NCBI RefSeq assembly: GCF_014646095.1
Contig: NZ_BMMU01000016.1
Span: 1-52,639 of the forward strand
Length of the DNA stretch: 52,639 nucleotides
Origin: Streptomyces lacrimifluminis
GTDB lineage: Bacteria; Actinomycetota; Actinomycetes; Streptomycetales; Streptomycetaceae
Reading direction: 5' to 3'
Shown here: positions 46,985-52,639 of the stretch, piece after piece
How positions within the stretch are numbered: position 1 is the stretch's first letter
Layout of the letters: the number at the start of each line of letters is the position of its first letter
The notes under the pieces: generated by a model
Database searches by the model: none
What the model was told of the DNA's origin: nothing
What the model saw: only the letters and a program-made list of their open reading frames with translations
Position numbers and translations under genes: made by a program

Positions 46985-49240
46985 ATGCACTCCCAGAGCA
47001 CCACCAGGAACACCATCACGTCCACGACCAGGAGCGCCACCACGTCCACCGCCAGGTCCACCACCAGCGCTTTCGCTCTCCCCGACCGTCTCTCCCGCAA
47101 GGCCGACCCGAAGCTGATCGCCCGTGACGAGCGGCACTTCGCCGCCGTCGCGGAGTGTCTGGAGCAGTCGATCGCCGAACTGTCCGACCGTCTCGACACC
47201 GAGCGCAGGGCACCCGGCGGCACCGGCCGCGACGCGATGGACCGGGACACCGAGATCCACCGCCTGACCTCTCGCCTGCGCGCGCTGCGCCGCTTCGGCC
47301 TCGACCTGTGTCTCGGCCACATGGTCAGCGCGGACGACCCCGAGCAGGCCGTGTACGTCGGACGGCTCGGCCTCACCGACTCCACGGGCCGTCGGCTGCT
47401 GCTCGACTGGCGCTCCCCCGCCGCCGAGCCGTTCTTCGGCGCCACCCACGGCAACCCCATGGGCCTGGCCGGCCGCCGCCGGTACCGCTGGACCGACGGC
47501 CGGATCAGCGACTACTGGGACGAGGTGTTCGCCTCGGACGGGTTCGACGGGCACGCCGCCGCCCTCGACGACCAGTCCGCGTTCATCGCCAGCCTGGGCG
47601 GCAACCGTTCGCCGCGCATGCGGGACGTGCTCGGCACCATCCAGGCCGACCAGGACGCCATCATCCGCGCCGGTTCGCGCGGCGCGCTCGTCGTGGACGG
47701 CGGTCCTGGTACCGGCAAGACCGTCGTCGCCCTGCACCGCTCCGCCTACCTTCTCTACGCCGACCCGCGCCTCGGTCACCGCCGTGGCGGCGTCCTGTTC
47801 GTCGGCCCGCACCGGCCCTACCTGGCGTACGTCGCCGATGTCCTGCCCAGTCTCGGCGAGGAGGGTGTGCAGACCTGCACCCTGCGGGACCTCGTCGACG
47901 AGGGCGCGTCGGCGGCGGTCGAGGCCGACCCGGACGTGGCCCGTCTGAAGTCGTCCGCGGACCTGGTGAAGGCGGTGGAGAAGGCCGTCGCGTTCTACGA
48001 GGAGCCACCCACCCAGGGTCTGACGGTCACCACCCCCTGGTCCGACGTCCGGCTGACCGCCGGCGACTGGGCCGTGGCCTTCGAAGCGGCACCCGGCGTG
48101 CCGCACAACGAGGCCCGCGACCAGGTCTGGGAGGAACTCCTCACGATCCTCGCGGAGAAGCACGACAGCGGCGACCACGACGGCGACCACGGTGTCTCAC
48201 CCGCCCAGCTGCGCAAGTCGCTCGCGCAGGACCGGGAGTTGGTCACCGCCTTCAACCGCGCGTGGCCGCTGCTCGAAGCGGCCGACCTGGTCGGAGACCT
48301 GTGGTCCGTGCCCGCCTACCTGCGGATGTGCGCGCCCTGGCTGAGCCCCGACGAGGTACGGAAGCTGCAGCGCGCGAACGCCCACGCCTGGACCGTGTCC
48401 GATCTGCCGATCCTGGACGCGGCACGCCAGCGCCTCGGCGACCCGGAGGCGGCCCGGCGAAAGCGTCGGCACGAGAGTGTCCTCGCGGCCCAGCGGGAGC
48501 GGATGACCCAGGTCGTCGACAACCTGATCGACGCCGCGTCCGCCTCCGGCGCGGACGGTGACGAGGGCGTGGGTCTGGTGCGCATGCTGCGCGGCCAGGA
48601 CGCCAGGGTCAGCCTGGTCGACGAGTCCGAACTGGCCGTCACGGACCCGGACCTGCTCGCCGGTCCGTTCGCGCACATCGTCGTGGACGAGGCCCAGGAA
48701 CTGACCGACGCGGAGTGGCAGATGCTGCTGTTGCGGTGCCCGTCCCGGAGTTTCACCATCGTCGGGGACCGCGCCCAGGCCCGGCACGGGTTCACGGAGT
48801 CGTGGGAGGAACGGCTGGAGCGGATCGGGCTCGACCGCGTCACCCTGGCCTCCCTCAGCATCAACTACCGCACGCCGGAGGAGATCATGGCGGAGGCCGA
48901 GCCGGTCATCCGGGCGGCCCTCCCCGACGCCAACGTGCCGACCTCGATCCGCAGCGGCGGGGTTCCTGTTGTCCACGGTTCGGTGTCCGAGCTGGACGCG
49001 CTCCTGGACACCTGGCTCGCCTCACACGCCGACGGCATCGCCTGCGTCATCGGGGACCCCGGGTTCACGGCGACGACGTCACGCGTCCGGTCGTTGACCC
49101 CGTCACTGTCGAAGGGCCTCGAATTCGACCTGGTGGTCGTCGTCGACCCCGAGAAGTTCGGCGAGGGGATCGAGGGGGCGGTCGATCGCTATGTCGCGAT
49201 GACCCGGGCGACCCAGCAACTCGTCATCCTGACCAGCTGA
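46985..49240 (+). CDS. helR: HelR/HelD-like RNA polymerase-protecting helicase
   Basis: A 751-residue UvrD/Rep-type superfamily 1 protein of the HelD group. A Ser/Thr-rich N-terminus leads to a helical arm (about 45-115) of the type that enters the RNA polymerase secondary channel, then LLLDWRSPAAEPFF, Walker A GGPGTGKTVV near residue 239, the DEAQE Walker B near 568 (HIVVDEAQELTDAEWQMLLL), NYRTPEEI and the C-terminal VAMTRATQQLVIL. HelR displaces rifamycins from RNA polymerase and confers resistance in Streptomyces, and its gene is RAE-controlled. It starts 4 bp after the glycosyltransferase stop. Whether this is HelR or ordinary HelD rests on context; I favour HelR. Confidence 0.85.
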   Translation: MHSQSTTRNTITSTTRSATTSTARSTTSAFALPDRLSRKADPKLIARDERHFAAVAECLEQSIAELSDRLDTERRAPGGTGRDAMDRDTEIHRLTSRLRALRRFGLDLCLGHMVSADDPEQAVYVGRLGLTDSTGRRLLLDWRSPAAEPFFGATHGNPMGLAGRRRYRWTDGRISDYWDEVFASDGFDGHAAALDDQSAFIASLGGNRSPRMRDVLGTIQADQDAIIRAGSRGALVVDGGPGTGKTVVALHRSAYLLYADPRLGHRRGGVLFVGPHRPYLAYVADVLPSLGEEGVQTCTLRDLVDEGASAAVEADPDVARLKSSADLVKAVEKAVAFYEEPPTQGLTVTTPWSDVRLTAGDWAVAFEAAPGVPHNEARDQVWEELLTILAEKHDSGDHDGDHGVSPAQLRKSLAQDRELVTAFNRAWPLLEAADLVGDLWSVPAYLRMCAPWLSPDEVRKLQRANAHAWTVSDLPILDAARQRLGDPEAARRKRRHESVLAAQRERMTQVVDNLIDAASASGADGDEGVGLVRMLRGQDARVSLVDESELAVTDPDLLAGPFAHIVVDEAQELTDAEWQMLLLRCPSRSFTIVGDRAQARHGFTESWEERLERIGLDRVTLASLSINYRTPEEIMAEAEPVIRAALPDANVPTSIRSGGVPVVHGSVSELDALLDTWLASHADGIACVIGDPGFTATTSRVRSLTPSLSKGLEFDLVVVVDPEKFGEGIEGAVDRYVAMTRATQQLVILTS

Positions 49241-49493
49241 CGAACGCGACGAAGGCCTCCGGCGTGAGCGTGAGAGCGCCCAGGTCGGGGGCCTTTGAGT
49301 CGCGGATCGCGATGTGGGGGGCGGAAGGGGTTACGGCTACTTCGACACACTCGCCACCGGTGTCGCCGCTGTACGAGGACTTGCGCCAGGCTGCGGTGCC
49401 AAGCGGCGCACATTCGACGCACTGCCCGCCCGTGTCGCCGCTGTAGCTGGACTTACGCCACCGCGCGGCCGACAGGTTCTGGTTGATGCCCAT
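49224..49493 (-). CDS. DUF397 protein with duplicated motif
   Basis: An 89-residue DUF397 protein, the small partner of XRE-DUF5753 regulators in actinomycetes (BldB/WhiJ-associated group). The usual motif occurs twice: WRKSSYSGDTGGQCVE and WRKSSYSGDTGGECVE, 24 residues apart, then HIAIRDSKAPDLGALTLTPE and a terminal FVAFV segment. Only the second copy has the full downstream domain. GGAGGA just before ATG 49493 supports the start, which overlaps the end of the regulator gene by 41 bp, so the two are co-translated. The 3' end overlaps the helR-like stop convergently by 17 bp. Confidence 0.9.
   Translation of the reverse strand: MGINQNLSAARWRKSSYSGDTGGQCVECAPLGTAAWRKSSYSGDTGGECVEVAVTPSAPHIAIRDSKAPDLGALTLTPEAFVAFVSWSG
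49348..49461 (-). repeat. 72-bp internal duplication in the DUF397 gene
   Basis: The segment around GTCGCCGCTGTA at 49362 recurs at 49434, exactly 72 bp (24 codons) away, with flanking similarity of about 40 bp. It duplicates the WRKSSYSGDTGG motif in frame. Confidence 0.75.
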
Positions 49494-50301
49494 ACCGTTC
49501 CTCCACTACGCGCGCGATCAGCGCCGCCGAGTCGCCAACCGAGAGGGCGGCAGCCTTCAGTTGATCGTAACGGAGGGAGCCTTCCCTGAACTTGCTCGGA
49601 TCGGCGGTCATGTGACCCTGGACGAAGTCTTCCGTGTAGACCAGATCCGGATCGCTGTCGAAGCGCAGCAGGTTGAACGCGCCCATCATTCCCGGGTGTT
49701 GGCCCGCGCCGAAGGGCAGCACCTGAATCTGCGTCCACCCGTCGGCCGAGAAGTCCAACAGGTGGGCCAGTTGTTCTCGCATGACCTCCTGGCCACCGAC
49801 CGCCTGGTATAGCACCGCCTCGCTCAGCACCACCCACGCCAGCGGCGGCTCCTGCCGCGCCAGGATGCGCTGCCGGTCCAGCCGCGCGGCCACCCTCGCA
49901 TCGAGATCGTCACCACCTCGGACCCCCAGCACCGCGCGCGCATACGCCTCCGTTTGCAGAAGGCCGTCGATCAACTGAGCCTGGTACGAAGAAATATAGG
50001 TGGCCCTCGCCTCCATCTCCGCGTACGCCTGAAACCACGATGGCAGTTGGCTGCGCAGCACCAACCCCACCAACCGCGAGAACTCCCCGTCCGTTCCCAG
50101 CGCAGCGTCCACCCGCTCCGCGAACTCCCTGGTGGGAACCTTCCTCGCCGTCTCGACCTGGCCCACCAGGGACCCCGTACAGAAGATGCACGCACCCAAC
50201 TCCCCCTGGGTGAGGCCCGCTTCCTCTCTCTTCCTGCGCAGCTCGAAGCCGAAGTAGTCCAGCGGAGACGCACTGGGGTCGAGTTCGCGGATGTTGGGCA
50301 C
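49453..50301 (-). CDS. XRE-family regulator with DUF5753 domain (WhiJ-like)
   Basis: A 282-residue regulator. The N-terminal XRE helix-turn-helix is FGFELRRKREEAGLTQGELG with GSLVGQVETARKVPTREFAE. The rest is the DUF5753 domain: YISSYQAQLIDGLLQTEAYA, LARQEPPLAWVVLSEAVLYQ, VLPFGAGQHPGMMGAFNLLR. Such proteins act with DUF397 partners and a divergent GHKL ATPase to influence development and antibiotic production (WhiJ-type loci). The start is GTG 50301. All three components are present here, so the set is complete. Confidence 0.92.
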   Translation of the reverse strand: MPNIRELDPSASPLDYFGFELRRKREEAGLTQGELGACIFCTGSLVGQVETARKVPTREFAERVDAALGTDGEFSRLVGLVLRSQLPSWFQAYAEMEARATYISSYQAQLIDGLLQTEAYARAVLGVRGGDDLDARVAARLDRQRILARQEPPLAWVVLSEAVLYQAVGGQEVMREQLAHLLDFSADGWTQIQVLPFGAGQHPGMMGAFNLLRFDSDPDLVYTEDFVQGHMTADPSKFREGSLRYDQLKAAALSVGDSAALIARVVEERYGHQPEPVGRAVA

Positions 50302-50384
50302 GGCGGGCCACCCCCAAGCTGACGCTTCGCGTCGTTGGTTTCACGAGGTAGCCCAGCGTAACCAGACCACCTCACTCTGGTGAC

Positions 50385-50834
50385 GTGAATCACGCAACTG
50401 ACGCAATTGACGCAACCGACCTGGACGAAAGCCCACTTGGGCCGAGGTACGGCATGAACTTCACCCTCGGTGACCACTCGGCCCGGCACCTGCGGTGCAT
50501 CCTGCGGGCGTATCTCGCCGCCTGGGGCATGTCCGACCTCGCCGACTCCGCCACCCTCGCCCTGACCGAGCTGGTGTCGAACGTCGTACGGCATGTCCCC
50601 GACCGGCGGGCCACCGTACTGATGCTGCGGCGGCCCGGCGGGGTCCTCGTCGAGGTCACCGACACGGAACCGCGGGGTCCGGAGCTTTCCACAGCTGTGG
50701 ACGAAGAAGGCGGGCGCGGACTGCTGATCGTCCAGGCCGTCACCGACCGCTGGGGCTGGTACAGCCTGCCCACGCATCCCACACGTACCGGAAAGACCGT
50801 CTGGTTCGAGTGCGAGAGCAAGGAGCCGGTGTGA
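50385..50834 (+). CDS. RsbW-like ATP-binding regulatory protein
   Basis: A 149-residue GHKL-fold ATPase of the RsbW/anti-sigma kinase type, very common in Streptomyces beside XRE/DUF397 genes. The N-box is ALTELVSNVVRHV (near residue 64) and a G1-like EVTDTEPRGP follows; GGRGLLIVQAVTDRWGW is the G2-type region. The GTG start at 50385 gives an N-terminus of three 9-bp repeats (ACGCAACTG type) encoding ATDAIDATD; an ATG at 50454 (MNFTLGDHSA) begins the conserved domain and is an alternative start. Target of the kinase unknown. Divergent from the XRE regulator. Confidence 0.85.
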   Translation: MNHATDAIDATDLDESPLGPRYGMNFTLGDHSARHLRCILRAYLAAWGMSDLADSATLALTELVSNVVRHVPDRRATVLMLRRPGGVLVEVTDTEPRGPELSTAVDEEGGRGLLIVQAVTDRWGWYSLPTHPTRTGKTVWFECESKEPV

Positions 50835-50891
50835 CGGAAACCATGACATACACCCCTCCAACCTCCCCCTCCTCCCCCATACCGTGGAGCG

Positions 50892-51227
50892 ATGTCCCCC
50901 TTGGCCAGGATCAGCAGCGCGTTCGCGCCCCGTTTCGCGGAGTTCGCGTTCGAGCCCGCCTTCACGGCCGCCGTGGACCAGCACGTCGCCGAGATAAGAG
51001 AGCGGCTGGAGGCGGGCGGCGGCCCCGGGCTCGTCCCCCGGCAGCCGCACCGCGAACACCTCGCCGACTACGCCCTCGGGTTCCTCGACGCGCTCGACGA
51101 ACTCGACTGGCGCGAACCCGTCGGGCACGACTACGCGGTGTGCCGCCTCACCGCCATCAGCTGGCTGGTGGAACGGCACAGCCTCCTTGAGGAGAACCCG
51201 GAGAACCCGGAGAACACCGGAGGCTAG
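50892..51227 (+). CDS. Small conserved hypothetical protein
   Basis: A 111-residue cytoplasmic protein: MSPLARISSAFAPRFAEFAF, then AAVDQHVAEIRERLEAGGGP and LADYALGFLDALDELDWREP, ending in a CRLTAISWLVERHSLLEENP segment. The C-terminus has a 9-bp repeat (GAGAACCCG, three copies, 51192-51218) adding ENPENPENT. It resembles Streptomyces proteins of the DUF6401 kind, but I am not sure. The start ATG 50892 has GGAG upstream. It lies 57 bp after the ATP-binding gene on the same strand and may be co-transcribed. Confidence 0.6.
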   Translation: MSPLARISSAFAPRFAEFAFEPAFTAAVDQHVAEIRERLEAGGGPGLVPRQPHREHLADYALGFLDALDELDWREPVGHDYAVCRLTAISWLVERHSLLEENPENPENTGG

Positions 51228-51327
51228 GGCGCCGAGAGCTACGGCGCGGGATCCGACGGCCCCACCATCGCCCTCAAGAAACTCCTCTTGGTCTAGACCT
51301 TGACGTGTTCCGCTCACGGGAGCAGCC

Positions 51328-51341
51328 TGAGAGCGCTCTCA
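51328..51341. promoter_or_regulatory. LacI-type operator upstream of beta-1,3-glucanase
   Basis: TGAGAGCGCTCTCA is a perfect 14-bp palindrome with the GAGCGCTC core of actinobacterial LacI-family sites (the CebR box is TGGGAGCGCTCCCA). It ends 36 bp before the glucanase start, a typical repressor position. Confidence 0.75.
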
Positions 51342-51377
51342 AGCGAGCGCCAGGCAAGCGACACGAGGAGGACGAGC

Positions 51378-52604
51378 GTGTTTGCCATACGAAAAGTACG
51401 GAAGGTGCGAAAAGTACGGAAGGTGCTGGTATCCCTGGTCGCCGCCGCGGCCGTCGCCACGGGGCTCACGGTCGCGGGGCCGGTGTCGTCCCGCGCCGAA
51501 GCCGCGGTGCCCACCACCATCCCGCTGGAGTTCAGGAACAACTCCGGGCGCGGTGACCAGATCTACGTCTACAACATCGGGACCCTGCTCTCGACCGGTC
51601 AGCAGGGCTGGGCAGACGCGAACGGCACGTTCCACGCCTGGCCCGCCGGTGGCAACCCGCCGAGTCCGGCACCCGACGCGTCCATCGCCGGACCGGCCAA
51701 CGGGCAGTCGATGACGCTCCGGATGCCGAAGTTCTCCGGCCGGGTCTACTTCTCGTACGGCCAGAAGCTCGTGTTCAAGCTGACCACCGGCGGTCTCGTG
51801 CAGCCCGCCGTGCAGAACCCCTCCGACCCCAACGCGAACATCCTCTTCAACTGGACCGAGTACACGCTGAACGATGCCGGGCTGTGGATCAACAGCACGC
51901 AGGTGGACATGTTCTCGGCCCCGTACGCGGTCGGCGTCAAGAACACCTCGGGCGCCGTCAAGAACACCGGGCACCTGAAGGCGGGCGGCTACGCCGGGTT
52001 CTTCAACTCACTGAAGGCACAGCCCGGCGGCTGGGCCAACCTCATCCGCACCCGGTCCGACGGCACGATCCTGCGCGCCCTCTCGCCCGGCCACGGCATC
52101 GGGTCCGGCGTCCTGCCGAGCACCGTCATGGACGACTACGTCAACCGCGTGTGGAGCAAGTACGCCACCTCCACACTCACGGTGACACCGTTCGCGGACC
52201 AGCCCGCCACCAGGTACTACGGCAGGGTCTCCGGCAACGTCATGAACTTCACCAACAGTGCCGGCGCGGTCGTCACCACCTTCCAGAAGCCGGACGCCGA
52301 CAGCGTCTTCGGCTGCCACAAGTTCCTGGACGCGCCGAACGACCAGGTGCGCGGCCCGATCTCCCGTACCCTGTGCGCCGGCTACAACCGCTCCACCCTC
52401 CTGACCAACTCCAGTCAGCCCGACGCGAGTTCGGCCGGTTTCTACCAGGACGCGGTGACCAACCACTACGCCCGGAAGATCCACGCCCAGATGGCCGACG
52501 GCAAGGCGTACGCCTTCGCCTTCGACGACGTCGGCCACCACGAGTCGCTCGTCCACGACGGCTCCCCGCAGACGGCTTACATCACGCTCGACCCGTTCAA
52601 CTGA
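51378..52604 (+). CDS. Secreted GH64 endo-1,3-beta-glucanase
   Basis: A 408-residue exported enzyme of family GH64, which cleaves laminarin-type beta-1,3-glucan to oligosaccharides and helps lyse fungal walls. A signal peptide with an unusually basic start (RKVRKVRKVRKV) ends near Ala38 (AEA-A). The mature part begins TTIPLEFRNNSGRGDQIYVY, the thaumatin-like fold seen in the family. The catalytic pair is Glu161 (FNWTEYTL) and Asp177 (QVDMFSAPYA); the 16-residue spacing equals that of the characterised S. matensis enzyme (Glu154/Asp170). AGGAGG at 51366-51371 sets GTG 51378. No carbohydrate-binding module is fused. A LacI-type palindrome lies just upstream. Confidence 0.93.
   Translation: MFAIRKVRKVRKVRKVLVSLVAAAAVATGLTVAGPVSSRAEAAVPTTIPLEFRNNSGRGDQIYVYNIGTLLSTGQQGWADANGTFHAWPAGGNPPSPAPDASIAGPANGQSMTLRMPKFSGRVYFSYGQKLVFKLTTGGLVQPAVQNPSDPNANILFNWTEYTLNDAGLWINSTQVDMFSAPYAVGVKNTSGAVKNTGHLKAGGYAGFFNSLKAQPGGWANLIRTRSDGTILRALSPGHGIGSGVLPSTVMDDYVNRVWSKYATSTLTVTPFADQPATRYYGRVSGNVMNFTNSAGAVVTTFQKPDADSVFGCHKFLDAPNDQVRGPISRTLCAGYNRSTLLTNSSQPDASSAGFYQDAVTNHYARKIHAQMADGKAYAFAFDDVGHHESLVHDGSPQTAYITLDPFN
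51391..51426 (+). repeat. 18-bp perfect tandem duplication in the signal peptide
   Basis: GAAAAGTACGGAAGGTGC occurs at 51391-51408 and again at 51409-51426. It encodes the RKVRKV units of the signal-peptide n-region and is in frame, so it lengthens the basic part of the leader. Confidence 0.9.
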
Positions 52605-52639
52605 CGCACACGCGGCGGTACTCCACCTCCGGCACATAC

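Overview
The window is a piece of a Streptomyces chromosome. The case rests on very high GC with strong third-position GC, a SsgA-like cell-division protein, a complete conservon (cvnABCD), a WhiJ/BldB-type XRE-DUF397-ATPase set, an LAXTG-type sortase substrate, and the GGGGCGCGGGGAAC intergenic repeats common in this genus. I saw no rRNA gene, intact tRNA gene, CRISPR array or complete insertion sequence.

Layout. Positions 1-9.4 kb: a Nudix hydrolase, two small hypothetical genes, a secreted PL9-type pectate lyase under a LacI-type palindrome, a secreted RTX-repeat protein, a secreted lysyl-oxidase-like copper protein, an ECF sigma factor fused to its own zinc-binding/membrane region with a long PVVEPP repeat tail, and a divergent SsgA-like gene. 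Positions 9.9-18.8 kb: an osmoprotectant ABC transporter whose binding-protein gene is separated from its ATPase and permease genes by a conservon on the opposite strand. Positions 19-26 kb: a conserved Cys-containing protein, a secreted leucine/proline-rich protein, a 114-bp MITE-like element, a DJ-1/PfpI protein, a YdeI-like protein, an emfourin-like remnant, a beta-hydroxyacid dehydrogenase, and a broken GH84 hexosaminidase/beta-propeller gene followed by two repeat elements.

Positions 26-36 kb: a cold-shock module (CspA-type protein, DEAD-box helicase, small conserved partner), a DUF4142 protein, a GH13 alpha-glucosidase, an LAXTG wall-anchored protein, a nucleoside hydrolase, a lipoprotein and a frameshifted membrane-protein pseudogene. 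Positions 36-43.9 kb: a TerD domain fused to a PD-(D/E)XK-like nuclease region, an ECF sigma/anti-sigma pair, a DUF318 permease with a TIGR03943 partner, an XRE-TPR regulator, a divergent 46-residue secreted peptide, and a Uma2-family protein. Positions 44-52.6 kb: an NCS1 permease, then a rifamycin glycosyltransferase-like gene and a HelR-like RNA polymerase-protecting helicase behind a rifamycin-associated-element-like hairpin, the XRE/DUF397/ATPase set, a hypothetical gene and a GH64 beta-1,3-glucanase under a second LacI-type palindrome.

The two most interesting systems are the probable rifamycin-inducible rgt-helR operon (RAE at 45647-45674) and the XRE-TPR regulator next to a short secreted peptide (41697-43292), whose architecture recalls peptide quorum-sensing receptors. 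Several genes are visibly decaying: the GH84 enzyme, the DUF4386-like membrane protein and the emfourin-like inhibitor. All functional calls come from reading the sequence; no database search was run.
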